DNA from: Epithemia pelagica
Taxonomy: Eukaryota > Bacillariophyta > Bacillariophyceae > Surirellales > Surirellaceae
Direction: 5' to 3'
Assembly (NCBI GenBank): GCA_946965045.2
Contig: OX337232.1
Span: 744,001 to 808,000, forward strand
DNA length: 64,000 nucleotides
Of the stretch, positions 1-11,100 are shown piece after piece. Position 1 is the stretch's first letter. Every line of letters begins with the position of its first letter. Below the pieces are notes generated by a model. That model did no database searches. It had not been told where the DNA came from and saw nothing but the letters and a program-made list of their open reading frames with translations. The translations under genes and the position numbers were made by a program.

Positions 1-568
1 CTAAATCCTCACGAGTCAATGATGTAGTACCACTACTTGAACGATACCCCCAGTGCATCCAATCGTCAGTGGTTGAATGGTTATTGTTGTTGTTGTTGCT
101 GCTGCTGATGTCGTTTTGAGGCAGTCTCTCCATTGTACGACCGATCAAGGCCAAGCGATGGCGAAGATTGGCAATCGATTCCATGACTTGAAACAAGTGT
201 TGATCGGTTGCATACCAATCCAAGACAAATCGTTTTTCGAAGGATGTGACTGCCAATTGCAATGTCTTTTGGGTGTCTGTCGATTTGTTCTTTTGGTTGC
301 TCCTCTTTGACTGAGAGTGTGTTGGGCGACCATGAGATGGAGGGACCGGAGACGAAACTGAGCCTGGATTACTGGGAGTGGGAGCGGGTGGTACAGTCAT
401 CGTCGACAAATTAGTAGAAGATCGTTTTCCGGTCAAGAGAAACTGTTGATAGGCCGCTGAATCAAAGTCCAAAGTTGCTTCCGAAAGGCCTTGCAGGCCC
501 GGTTCGCTGGATGGGTCCTTCTTCTCGTGTGACTGTAAGCTGCTAGTTGGAGAGCTGGAAGAAGGCAT
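1..568 (-). CDS. Hypothetical protein, 3' end beyond the window
   Basis: An open frame starts at the ATG whose first base is 568 and stays open to base 1, so at least 189 residues are present and the C-terminus lies outside the window. The first half is Ser/Pro/Thr-rich and looks disordered. From about residue 105 there is a more ordered, possibly helical part (Leu-Gln-Leu-Ala-Val, then Phe-Val-Leu-Asp-Trp-Tyr, then Val-Met-Glu-Ser-Ile-Ala-Asn-Leu). An Asn run follows near residue 160. No family is recognised. The frame reads through without a stop despite low-complexity stretches, which supports a real gene. The upstream gap to the next gene holds nothing obvious. Confidence 0.6.
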   Translation of the reverse strand, partial: MPSSSSPTSSLQSHEKKDPSSEPGLQGLSEATLDFDSAAYQQFLLTGKRSSTNLSTMTVPPAPTPSNPGSVSSPVPPSHGRPTHSQSKRSNQKNKSTDTQKTLQLAVTSFEKRFVLDWYATDQHLFQVMESIANLRHRLALIGRTMERLPQNDISSSNNNNNNHSTTDDWMHWGYRSSSGTTSLTREDL

Positions 569-884
569 GTTTGTTTGTCGTTTGGATAGGCCTTGATACG
601 GTTTGTTTGTGTTGGACGTGTGTGGCAAAAGGAGTGTGGTGATTCTCTTGTGACTGTGTGGTTTGCTTTGTTCTCTAGTTTAGAAAAAGTAAATAGGGTC
701 AAAGCGTTTCCGATTTGCTTCGATGGGAAAAAGGTTTCTTGAATGAATGGGTCAATGGGTCAATTTTGAATGATGAAAATGGGGAGATGACAAAAGTCTT
801 GTGGATCAACGGAACTGGTTTGTGTTCTTGATGTGGATTCTTGTATTTTTTGTCTTGCTTTCTTCTTCGACACTTGTGTTATTA
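569..884. other. Intergenic, nothing recognised
   Basis: This gap separates the start of the left-edge gene from the stop of the 72-residue gene. It is A/T- and G-rich on the plus strand, and I see no conserved gene or clear regulatory motif. It must hold the promoter of the leftmost gene. Confidence 0.5.
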
Positions 885-1103
885 TTATTGTTGCTGAAGG
901 CGTTGTTGACGTCGTTCTTGATCTTGTTGAGCGGCAATTACTTCGGGTTTGTCAGAGGAAAAGATGTTGTGTCCTTGTCGCTTATCTCCCATCCCATTCA
1001 TGAAGGGAATGGCACACGCCACGGTAATCACCACGGCCGTTCCAAAAGCTTTCCAACCCACACTGCCGGGAAGACGATTCACCCACTGATCCACCAAACT
1101 CAT
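885..1103 (-). CDS. Small single-span membrane protein (72 aa)
   Basis: A 72-residue ORF with a good start context. It has a short amphipathic N-terminus, one hydrophobic segment at about residues 19-37 (Ala-Phe-Gly-Thr-Ala-Val-Val-Ile-Thr-Val-Ala), then a basic and Gln-rich tail with Phe-Ser-Ser-Asp-Lys-Pro-Glu. Size and layout resemble small inner-membrane mitochondrial proteins such as respiratory-complex accessory or assembly subunits, but I recognise no specific family and make no functional claim. The opposite strand also has an ORF here, but its composition (Leu and Val runs from the antisense of Gln codons) marks it as a shadow. Confidence 0.6.
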   Translation of the reverse strand: MSLVDQWVNRLPGSVGWKAFGTAVVITVACAIPFMNGMGDKRQGHNIFSSDKPEVIAAQQDQERRQQRLQQQ

Positions 1104-1810
1104 ATGTGTGTGTGTGTGCGTGGACTTGTAGAGGATGCTTTGATAGTATTAATTTGGAACCTATGCGGTTTGGAATCCACCGGTGAGAAATAGGTTACAG
1201 ATGAATAATAATATAATCAACAATTGTCTTCTCTTGTCGACAACCTGAGCATCAATGCAATGATCGTCGGTTTGCTGATCTGGTGGCGGCGAATCCACAT
1301 GATGTGATGATGACGCGTCTGTAAGTCTATCCGTGGATCGCGCAAACATTTTGTGCCATTCAGATGGATACGGATTACGGAATACGGAGACTAACAATAT
1401 ATTGGAGTAGCAACGATACTCTATGTGCTTTCCCCTTCCAACTCGTACAAGTCTAGAGTCTACTGGATGAGAAAAAGGATGTGGTGGGTTTGGCTCTGAA
1501 ACGAGCAGAAATAGTCGTCGTTGTCGCCGTCAATCTAACGAGGTAGGACAACCGTACAGTCTTTGTAAGCAACGCCGTATCTGTCCGCTTAGCCAAGGCA
1601 ACCACCATGCAGCTGATTGGTTTCCACGGCATAGAAATAATGGCACCTTGTTCTCACGCAGCAACCGTTTCCCATCCCTCGCGTTCCACCATAAATTTCT
1701 TACATATGTAAACATCAGTATCCTGATCTATACTATCGGACGACCGATCCAGTACCAGCCTTCCCAATAGCCGTTTGTGGTTGAAGCGAGGGACCATTTT
1801 TTTGCTGTTG
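1104..1810. other. Intergenic: 5' side of the 72-aa gene and 3' side of radA
   Basis: A 707-base gap between two minus-strand genes. It starts with a short GT-rich microsatellite near 1105-1120. No RNA gene or conserved ORF is seen; the short ORFs here lack recognisable content. Confidence 0.5.
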
Positions 1811-1993
1811 TTACAGAAATGCCCCTTCCTCGTCCACATCCTTGTCGTTCTGGTCGATCGTACCGCCTAGAGTTTTGTCGTCATCCTCTCGATCCTCATC
1901 ATCATCCAACCACAAATCCATGGCAGTCTCATATTCCTCATCACCATCGAGACCCAGTTGGGACCAAAAGTCACGACTTGCGTCCTCTGACTC

Positions 1994-2031
<38 letters not shown>

Positions 2032-4645
2032 CGTCGTCGTGTGTATCATTCTTGTCGTTGTTGTCTGACTTGTGAATGCGGCTCCTCATACCTCCTGCTG
2101 AAAAACTGCTTTCAAAACTACTTTGTCGACTTGATTCTTCCTCTCGAGCCTGTTTGGATTGGCCCCATGGGGCGGCTCCTCCTCCTCCTCCATGTGGACG
2201 ACGACGACGACGTCCATCACCACGAGTAGTAGCAGAACTACTCGGAGTCGTCCTCCTCCTCCTTTTGGTCGTCAACGGGGGCAGTGGTTGAACCAAGGCG
2301 GCTTGCAAGGCATCGTACAAGCGACGACAGGGAATCCATTGCAATCCCGAGGGAACCTTCTGTTGTTGTTGATACTGTTGGGAAGCGGGGGGTGTAATGA
2401 CTCGGGAAAATCCCAATCGATGGGCTTCCACCAATCGCTTGTCCAAGGCCGCCACGGGTCGCAATTCTCCCAACAAGCCCACTTCCCCGACCAAGACGGT
2501 ATCGGCACGAACCGGAATTTGCACAAAACTACTCACCAACGCCACAGCTGTGGCCAAATCTGTGGCATGTTGGTTCTTATTATTTGGACGACGACCAGCA
2601 GTGTCTTGTTGTTCGGTAGTCGACACGGCGACATTGACATAAATATCATGATGACGAGACAAGGACCAGGGCAATCCACATCGTTTTTGCAAGACACCCA
2701 ACAAGAGGAGCAATCGTGCGGGGGCCATGCCTTGGACGGTTCGTCGACCCACAGCAGCAGCAGCACCACCACCACCGCCCGTGAGGGGTGTCACCAAGGC
2801 TTGAACTTCGACGGCCATGGCTCGCATTCCTTCCATGACCATGGCAATGGCACAGCCTTCCGCGTCCTCGGATTCGGACCGCGACGATACAAACAAGGTG
2901 GAGGGATCCGAAACGGGTCGCAATCGACCCGTTGTCATTTCATACATGCCGACGGCATCTTGCGATCCAAATCGATTTTTACTGGCTCGTAACAGTCGCA
3001 CTTGATGAATGGTACTACTACTGGTCCCATAGTGTTCCAAATACAAGACGGCATCGACCATGTGTTCGACGGTACGGGGACCCGCAACAGTGCCAGATTT
3101 GGTCACGTGACCGACCAAGACAATGGGAATGCCCGTGGATTTGGCCAAGCGTAACAGCAGGGCGACACATTCCCGAACTTGGGTAATACTACCGGCCGAT
3201 CCCGAGGCCGAATGACATACCATGGTTTGAATGGAATCCAAAATCACCACGGACGGTGGCAAGGCTTGCCACACAAAAGACGACGACGATGACAAGAAGG
3301 ACGGGTCCTCCTCGTCCTGCTCGGATTCCGACCACTGGTTCTTCTTTTCCGTGTTCTTCTTCTTCTTTTTTGACAATTGCTGTTGTTGCTCGTAGTGTTG
3401 CAAGGATTGAATGACCTTGGCACACAGGGTATCGACAACGGTTTCGGACCAGAGCCACAATTCGGACGAGTCCAGTCCCAAGCGATGCGCCCGGGCGGCA
3501 ATTTGTTCGGGACTCTCTTCGCCCGAACAATACCAGACGGGCCCCAGTGGTGGAGGATGGTTGTTGTTAGTAGTAGTAGTGTGGTTGTGGTTTGGTTTTG
3601 AAACAGTAGTCGTGGCGGGTCCCATGCCAATGCCCGGTGTGGGTTGCGAACTGTAGGTCGCAATGGCCCCGGCCATTTGCAACAAGAGGGTTGATTTGCC
3701 CACACCCGGGTCGCCTCCAATCAACACGAGAGATCCCGGTACCAAGCCTCCCCCCAAGACGGTAGTGAATTCGTCATCATGGGGAATGGGAATGCGTTCT
3801 CGACGACGACGAGGACGATTGGAGGATGCTTCTTCTCCCGTGTCGTCGTCGTCGGTTTGTTGGGGATACAAATCGGTAATGCGGACCGGCCTGCCGTGTG
3901 GCATCCAGGACGAAGAAGAAGAAGAAGCATCCGCCAGGACACCATCGAGCCAAGAAGTCGGCAAAGGACCGGCCGCTGGTCCAAACACGGGCCATCCTGC
4001 ACCATTACCACTCGTCATGGTTGTCGCATCCCGTACGACGGCATGTTCTTGAAGGGTATTCCATTGATGACACGTGGGACATTTGCCTCGCCATTGCACA
4101 AATTCACTTCCACAATTGCTGCACAAATAAACGGTAGCAAGGGACGACGAAGATTTGCCCATGGCCTTGCGTTGATTGGGACTCGACCGTCCGCGGCCAT
4201 AGCCAAAGGACGAAATACTACTACTACTACTACTGGCCGAAGTAGAAAGGGGATGGCGAAATTGCGACACGTCCACTTCCGGAGGATCGTCGTCGTCGTC
4301 ATACTCGTCGTTTTCGTCATGAGGAGTGTCTCGGTAGAGACACAAGGTAGTCGTTTTCGTCGAACTACGAGGGGAGCAGAAATTTTTCGCCCATCCAATC
4401 CTCCGAGGAGAAAGGACCATGGTGGTTGGACCAAACGTCGATGGATTCCTCGTCGTCATGGGACGAGGAGGAGACCATGCTGCCGCTTGCACCGCAAACA
4501 CGGTCGGCTGCCACCACCACCACCAACCCAAGAGCGACGACAGTTGCAACGCAAGGACCAGAGATTGAACGACTTCCCCATTTTTGGAATTCTGATTGCT
4601 TCGACCAAAAGTATCCATCCTGGAACAAGGACTTATCAGTGTCAT
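1811..4645 (-). CDS. radA: DNA repair protein RadA/Sms, plastid-type presequence
   Basis: A 944-residue RadA/Sms-family ATPase, the bacterial-type branch-migration and recombination protein. Residues 27-57 form a hydrophobic stretch ending Ala-Ala-Ala-Trp, a diatom bipartite plastid presequence layout (signal peptide plus a junction like Ala-Phe). The zinc finger has Cys175-x2-Cys178 and Cys189-x2-Cys192. Walker A is at 311-318 (Gly-Asp-Pro-Gly-Val-Gly-Lys-Ser), followed later by a Walker B ending Ile-Leu-Asp-Ser and the family hallmark Lys-Asn-Arg-Phe-Gly. A Lon-like C-terminal part contains Gly-Glu-Val-Gly-Leu-Leu-Gly-Glu-Leu-Arg. The protein is about twice the bacterial length because of Asp, Ser, Asn, His and Arg-rich inserts and a poly-Gln run encoded at about 1994-2030. 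The start at 4645 is the first in-frame ATG. Plastid location is inferred. Confidence 0.93.
4401..4560. repeat. RadA presequence segment, copy 1 (in radA)
   Basis: This part of radA encodes the hydrophobic presequence core and the Ala-Ala-Ala-Trp junction. It recurs in the same orientation at 7385-7542 with small in-frame length differences (one fewer Trp codon, one fewer Arg codon). The two copies flank the nuclease-kinase gene. Confidence 0.85.
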
Positions 4646-4883
4646 CCTGACGGCGTTGTCGTTGTGGCTGTGTTATTTGGTGGTTCTCCTGATCTTATTC
4701 CTTGGGGGTATCTTTTCCGACCGTTACTACTCAGCGGTGGGATCCTTTGAATGGTCATAAATCCTCTTTTCCATTGGCGGATACTTTCGATCGAGAGTAC
4801 AAGGCCGCAGTACCCCGAGCGGGGTAGGATTACCCTAGAGTAGCGTTAGCTAGCAACCCTCGAAAGGGGGAAGGCGAACGGCG
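4646..4883. promoter_or_regulatory. Divergent intergenic region radA / nuclease-kinase gene
   Basis: A 238-base gap between two divergently oriented start codons must hold both promoters. It contains a short perfect palindrome at 4811-4826 (six-base arms of TACCCC around GAGC). I see no TATA-like element that I would defend. Confidence 0.4.
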
Positions 4884-7289
4884 ATGCATACTACAATATA
4901 CTCGCCAGAGAGTGTGCGGCCATGGACTCCCGGACGCAAAATCTGTCGACTCGCATCACAACAAAATCCAAACGGTGCACATTCGGGATTGACGGTTGAC
5001 AGAATACAAGAACTTAAGGAGCGAGACGTAGCTTGTGACAATATAATGTTTCGAGACGGCATTGGGATGGCGGATCAACATGGCGACGGTGACAAAAAGA
5101 AGAAAACGTTTCTTCTCACAGTGGGAACTGATGCCTTTCAAGAACACGACTTGCACAATTGGATGAGGGGGAAACCATACTTGAAGGAACTTGTGGCTGG
5201 AGAGTCGATTGATGAAGCAGAAAACACCATGGACTCTGATCAAAGACAAATATTCGCCGCAATCTCGGATGAAGAGATGCAAGAGAAATTTCGAGAAATG
5301 CTGCAGCGGACGAATCAAAACAGGAGGCTAGCTGAGAAGCTCCATAGCATACAAGCCACAACACGTGAGATCCAAACACAACTGCGTATGCTCTCTGGTC
5401 TTAGCCAAGCAGAGGGCAGCTTGAGCACTTCCACCAGGGAAACTTCTTCGAAGATGCCAAAATTTTCCTGGGAATCACGCTTACCGCTTTCCATTGCCGA
5501 GAACAAGAGTTTATACTCTCCTGTCCTAGAAAACCCCGGGTCTATCGATAGCATCTTTGAAAAAATTACGGAGTTGGGGAACGAAGAAAATTCTCAGGCA
5601 GAAGGTCGACTCCGGAAGCTCGCGGCTCGCCTTGACTCCTATTTGTCGAAATGCCATGTGTTGAAAAAGAGCGACAAGTCCTATGCGGAGAAAATCCGAA
5701 AGTCCATTTCACAGATGGAAGAATATGCTCTTGTGGAGCATGGCAACCAAGGACTGATAAAAAGTGGCAGGGCTGTTATGCCAGGTCCCTACTCACAAGA
5801 AAAAGAGGGTATTCAACCCTTTCTGCAGGCGTTGATGCAGTTGGTTGGTAAATGCCTTGAACCTCCCCAGATGAACATATCAAGTCCTGTGAAATCCTCC
5901 GTTCGGAAAGAGGTCCCTATTCTTCAAACCCAATACCGCTCCAAGCGGTTTATTGATTTTATGCTTTCGAAAGATGGTGTCCTTTTTGACGACATGATAA
6001 AGATTCCTATGGAAACCAAGCCTGGTTGGCGGAAAGGAAGAAATTCACTGTCACTACTCGATGAGGGTAGAGACCAGGTCCTATCTCATTTAGCACAACA
6101 ATTGTTCCTCGGCTTCAACTTTGCTGGAATCGGTGTTCCATGCCATGCAACAGGACTGGTTGCAAACATGGCTGGAGTAAGAGTAATCTATTTACGTTAC
6201 GAGAAAGTGGGTACCGAGGAAGCTAAATTGAGACTTTTCCAGTCCCATCTCCTACCTCTTATGAGTGCTGCGAATTTTGATAAGTGGGTCAAGGATGTCC
6301 CGCAAAAGGGAAGAGATGACTTGAGAAAGGAACTATACGGTGAGAACGGCAACGAGGGTGTTGAAGGTAATTTACCAAAAGGTCTCTGTCTTCTATTCAA
6401 CTTGATGCTACAAAAGAGTGACCATCTGCAAGGGTTCTCCACGAACCTGGAGAGCAAAGAACTTGGTACTCAACTTGGCTCAGGCAGTACGGCTGTAGTT
6501 TTCCGTCGACTGAATTCTGACAAAGAGCCTGACGGTGTAGTAAAAGTATCTCGGTACGGAGTCAAACAAGATATTGAACATGAACTGGAAATTCTTCAAG
6601 AGCTCACTACAACCTCATCAATGAACAAGCACATACCAAGAATCATTGACGAAAAATCGAAATCCATTCGGGTTCAAATTGGATCAGTTTGGGCAGACCT
6701 GCCAGCGATCCGAACGAAACCTGAAGGAACCCCGGCTTCGCATCATTTTTCGCAGGCTCCAGTAGATACTCATGTCCACCTCGCTGCAGTTCTGAATGGA
6801 GTAGGCTGTGCTTTATTCCACATGCATTCGAAAAATATCTTTCATCTTGACGTTTCTCCCAAAAATATTGTGTTTGTTGATCAAGAGGCTGTTCTGATTG
6901 ATTATTCGCTTGCATACAAACGTCCGAGCGGTAAAAACAACGGTCGTGGCAAAAATCTTGTCAAGGGCTTCTTTGGAACACCCAACTACGCGCATCGGGA
7001 AATATTCAATGCTTATCTCAAGGGACAGCAACACTGGAAACCTGCTGAAAAGCATGATGAGGCAGGGCTTGGTTTCGCTTTGGCTTTTTTTGCTGCTGGC
7101 TCTGTGCGCATGTGGTCAGTTGACCACTATCCGATATACAAGAGCAATCCGACACCGAGTGAGGCACAAGAACTGAAAAAAACAATGGACAGGCGCGTTG
7201 AGGCGGCAACAGAAGTGGTTGATAAGAGAGTTGGAACTCATGAGCTCAATGAGCGCATCAAGCGCCTTATTTTGAAGGACAAGGAGTAA
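4884..7289 (+). CDS. Nuclease-like (E-x-K) plus protein-kinase-like protein, paralogue C, intact
   Basis: An uninterrupted 801-residue ORF. Residues around 100-330 are mostly helical and charged. A domain at about 345-440 has an acidic residue pair (Phe-Asp-Asp), then Glu377-Thr-Lys379 after Ile-Pro-Met, then a helix with Gln-Val-Leu-Ser-His-Leu; this layout fits a PD-(D/E)XK nuclease fold. From about 525 a kinase-like domain follows: Gly-rich loop Gly-Ser-Gly-Ser-Thr-Ala near 531, lysine in Val-Val-Lys-Val-Ser, His-Leu-Asp near 654 with Pro-Lys-Asn, and Asp673-Tyr-Ser replacing Asp-Phe-Gly. All catalytic kinase positions appear kept. Two related but broken genes lie at 30.8-33.1 and 45.2-47.6 kb. 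The domain pairing resembles Crinkler-type effectors known from other eukaryotes; that link is inference. Confidence 0.75.
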   Translation: MHTTIYSPESVRPWTPGRKICRLASQQNPNGAHSGLTVDRIQELKERDVACDNIMFRDGIGMADQHGDGDKKKKTFLLTVGTDAFQEHDLHNWMRGKPYLKELVAGESIDEAENTMDSDQRQIFAAISDEEMQEKFREMLQRTNQNRRLAEKLHSIQATTREIQTQLRMLSGLSQAEGSLSTSTRETSSKMPKFSWESRLPLSIAENKSLYSPVLENPGSIDSIFEKITELGNEENSQAEGRLRKLAARLDSYLSKCHVLKKSDKSYAEKIRKSISQMEEYALVEHGNQGLIKSGRAVMPGPYSQEKEGIQPFLQALMQLVGKCLEPPQMNISSPVKSSVRKEVPILQTQYRSKRFIDFMLSKDGVLFDDMIKIPMETKPGWRKGRNSLSLLDEGRDQVLSHLAQQLFLGFNFAGIGVPCHATGLVANMAGVRVIYLRYEKVGTEEAKLRLFQSHLLPLMSAANFDKWVKDVPQKGRDDLRKELYGENGNEGVEGNLPKGLCLLFNLMLQKSDHLQGFSTNLESKELGTQLGSGSTAVVFRRLNSDKEPDGVVKVSRYGVKQDIEHELEILQELTTTSSMNKHIPRIIDEKSKSIRVQIGSVWADLPAIRTKPEGTPASHHFSQAPVDTHVHLAAVLNGVGCALFHMHSKNIFHLDVSPKNIVFVDQEAVLIDYSLAYKRPSGKNNGRGKNLVKGFFGTPNYAHREIFNAYLKGQQHWKPAEKHDEAGLGFALAFFAAGSVRMWSVDHYPIYKSNPTPSEAQELKKTMDRRVEAATEVVDKRVGTHELNERIKRLILKDKE

Positions 7290-8129
7290 AACTGTAACAC
7301 ACTACTCTGGTTACGGCATTTCTTTTGGATTTTAGTACGTCCTTGGTATCTTGTGGGATAGCGGCAATGACCCATCTATAAACTCCTCCTAGGAGAAAGG
7401 ACCATTGTGGTCTTTGGACCAAACGTCGATGGATTCGTCGTCATGGGACGAGGAGGAGACCATGCCGCCGCTTGCACCGCAAACACGGTCGGCTGCCACC
7501 ACCACCAACACAAGAGCGACGACAGTTGCAACGCAAGGACCACCCAATACTTGAAACGAATTGGCTCCATCGTCATGGAAGGATAGACGCACAGTGGAAC
7601 TGGCTTGTTGGTGAAAAGGGTGCGACCTAATGGAGACTAGCCTCTAGAGCTGACTCACAAGGCCCTACGTCACCTTGCCCAACCAGCCTCACACTTGGAC
7701 TGACGCACTACTTGCATATCTTTTAGGAACGTGGTGACTGTGTGGCGATCGGTCATTTGCCGGCTGCTCGGTAGGCTCGCTGACTGGGTATTACTGGTTG
7801 GGCAGTAAGGGCCATTGTCGAGTTTTCGAGCTCGGTGACATGGACTGACTGCGAAACGTTCGTCGATTTATAAATTCTGGTAGGGCCTTATGCCACGGGC
7901 AATTCTACCACCACACAGGTTGCTGGATTCTCCTTTTCTCTTTCTTTCTGTCTCTCTCTCTTTTTTATTGTTGTTTTTCGAAGAAGTGACAACTCGGTAT
8001 AGAGAAAGGCATTGTTTGCCTCATTCAGTCATTCATTCTCTCTCATGGATTGTATTCTTTCAAAACTGTGTCATTAGTAGCAACCGGGACACTCTCTCTT
8101 CACCCACAACTCATCTTGTATAACCAACC
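7290..8129. other. Intergenic, holds the orphan radA presequence copy and the NOX-like promoter
   Basis: Only the presequence copy at 7385-7542 is recognised here. Downstream, 7925-7970 is a pyrimidine-rich tract (CTTTCT and CTCTCT runs) close to the start of the oxidase gene, as often seen in promoters or 5' UTRs; this is suggestive only. Confidence 0.5.
7376..7576 (-). pseudogene. Orphan copy of the radA plastid presequence
   Basis: A 66-residue ORF whose residues from about 13 to 64 repeat the radA presequence: Leu-Ala-Leu-Gln-Leu-Ser-Ser-Leu-Leu, four Trp, then Ala-Ala-Ala-Trp-Ser-Pro-Pro-Arg-Pro, then a stop shortly after the region of similarity. No RadA domain follows. The homologous DNA spans about 7385-7542. 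It could be a non-functional piece left by a duplication, or a targeting sequence that could serve a spliced exon; I see no partner exon nearby on the minus strand, so a relic is favoured. Confidence 0.75.
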
Positions 8130-11100
8130 ATGGAACAAACCACTGCTAGTACGACCCGTCCTTCTTCCAACCATGGCGGCGGCTACTCGTTGGACAATCT
8201 TACCACTTCTACGCCTCGTCGAGGTTCCGTGGACAAGGAACGTCCCCCTTCGGACACAATTGTGGTGAATCATCCACCACCAACAGCAGGTAGTCGCAAC
8301 AGCAACAGCAGCAACAAAAAGGCCTCGTCGTCGTCCAATAATGCACAATATTGTTATCGTCAACCCATATCGCAGTTTCGATCTACACCCACCACTTCCA
8401 CTGTCAAACAACATGCTCCTCCCACCACCACCCGGACCACAACAACGACTCGGGAGGAGGAACCGCGACCTTCGCCGTACCAGAACATGGAGTACGAATC
8501 GGCCGAAGAGTTCACCAATGCCCTTCGAGGACGACAACGCAACAACAAGAACAAGCAAGAAGAACCCTCGGTGGCATCCACCAAAACTCGGAGTACATCC
8601 TCATCTTCAACCGAATTCTTTCAATATGACAATATCATTGAAGAAGAAGAGGACGAAGTAGATGAAGAAGTTCCCAGCAGCGCTAGCACTCGACGACGAC
8701 GCAAACGAAGCAAATCCAAACCAACCACCCGCAAGAAAAAGAGTCGTCGAGGACGTCGCAAAGATCGCAATCGCGACACCGACAACACGGACGAAGAAAA
8801 TCCTTATAGTACCGACCACAGGCCCATGACCGCCGTTCCGGAAGAAGGCGATTCTTGTATCGAAGAGTTGGACGAGGAAACCAAAACCTTGTTTCGTCGG
8901 GCGGCCGATTTCATTCAACCCAGTTCCCTCTTTCGCTTGATTGTCCACTTGTATGGGGAACGCAAACTCGTGGTCTTTTTTTGGTTGCACTTTGTGGCCA
9001 CCATGGCCATTTGGGTCCATTTTGGCTTGATCAAATGGGACGAACAACGCGCCACGGTACCCGACGGGGCACCCAATTATTGGTGGAAACGCATTGCCCC
9101 ACCCTTGGAATTTGGCTCCATGCATGCCATTTTGTTTCAAATGGCCCTCCTGCCCCTCACCATGTCTCGCTTTTCCATTGCGGCCCTGTCCGATTCCCTG
9201 GTCGATCGCTTTATTCCCATGAATCGCATGTTGCGCATTCACATTCATCTCGGATACACCATGGTACGTCCTTTGTTGTTGTTTTTGTTGTTGTCGTCGG
9301 ATATAGTACGATACCAATCAACCAACACAACAACTACACAACCACTGTTTTGTGGGAACCAAAAAGGCCTGTGTGGAAACATACACACACACACGAGACA
9401 CGTGTGAGTTGGGAATCTTTAATCTCTGACACTGTTCATGCGTGTTTTGTTATGTTTTGTTTTGTTTTGGGCGAAATTGGATGATCATGATGATGATTTA
9501 TATAGGTGGGCATTGTCTTTCTGGCCGTCGTCTTTTTCTTTCTCTTTTTTGGTCTCTTGTGCAGTCGGGGAGAAGAAGCCTTTTGTGACAAGTTCACGTC
9601 GGAAATCATGATTACCGGCTATCTCATTTTGGGATTTTTGCTCCTCATTGGTGGTACCTCGTACGTGCGGCACAAGATCCCCTATGAAGTCTTTTATGTG
9701 GTACGACCAAAACAAACAGAAAAACAAACAAAGACATGTTTGGTCAAAAGAGCTGTAAAAACTCTACGGCCTTTTGGAGCGTTTCAATGGACTTACCGTT
9801 TCTTCTTTTCTCGGTTTTGCGGTATATTTGTTGTTGTCATAGATTCATCATGCCGTATTTCTCTTGTACTTGGTCACGATTCTACACACCTTGGACAAGG
9901 TAGAGCGTGACGATGGTCGCAAACGGAGTCAAACCTTCAAGTGGTTCTCCTCGACGCTCTTGTATTATGCCTGTGACCGCATTGCCATGCATCTCAATCA
10001 CCGATACCGCGCCAAGGTCCTGTCGTCCGTGGCTGTGGAAGGGGCCGATAGTTCCCGCATGCTCTTGGTCAAATTGCGACGACCGGCCTTGTTTCAATTC
10101 AAACCGGGCCAATACGCCTTTTTAAAAGTTCCCGCCATTGATCATCATTGGCATCCCTTTTCCATTGCGTCCGGTCCCTCGTCTCGCAATCTCGAGTTTT
10201 ATATTGAAGTCTTTGGTCCCGCCACCTGGACCGGACAACTCTGGACCCTGCTCGGTGGCGACGATGTCGATGGTTTGAATCCTTCTGAACAGGTCGACAT
10301 GGAAGTCATGGGGCCCTATGGAACCAGCCTGGGTGCTAGCACGGGAGACTACTCGCATGCCTTGGCCATTGGAGCTGGAACAGGTACGTGTGAAGAGGAA
10401 CGACTTCCACAAATGTGGATCCAAAAAACCACATTGTGTATTGTAGTGTGTCACATGAGTCTCATTTTGAAACTGCCCTTTTGTTTCCTCTCTCTCTTTT
10501 GTGTAGGAATTGTCCCCGTGTCGGCCATGTTTCAAGAACATGTCCGAAATGTTCTTCGTCTCTCTCCCGACGTTCATTTTCGCATTGTGGAGGAGGCACG
10601 AAAGCATCGGGCCGAATACGAATTTGCCGAAGAAGAACGCAAGGGTTCCGTGGCCAAAAAGATTGCCAGTCAGTGTTGTGGACCATCCCACCAGAGGAGA
10701 GGAGGACTTGATGACCAAGCCTTTGGACAAACCCGAAAGGATTCACGGCGCCACACCATTATGAGTACCTTGACCGAAGTGTCCAACGAAGCACTGCAAT
10801 CCGTATCAGATAGCTCGTTCAATGCTGCCATTCCATCGAGATCGACCAATGATTTGAAACGGGCGGCCTTTCAGGCGACCAAGTCAATCTACGGTGTGGT
10901 TTTTATGGGCTTTTTGACTGTGTATGCCGCCACAGTGCTCAGTCTCTCACTGGTAAGTTCTTCCGACCGTAGGGAGTTAGACACTGGCATTTTCGATCCC
11001 CTCTAACATGACCCTTGCGTGCTGTTTCGTAGTCTTGGAACACAATCCCAATCGATCTGTACAAAGGAATGACAGGCTTTTTACAGGTGGTGACATGGAT

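Noticed and set aside
2159-2992. 277-residue plus-strand ORF antisense to radA
   Set aside because: A shadow of radA: Ser, Thr and Arg runs are antisense of its codon repeats.
4811-4826. Palindrome as an operator or terminator
   Set aside because: Short, isolated, and in a eukaryotic promoter region where such a role cannot be supported.
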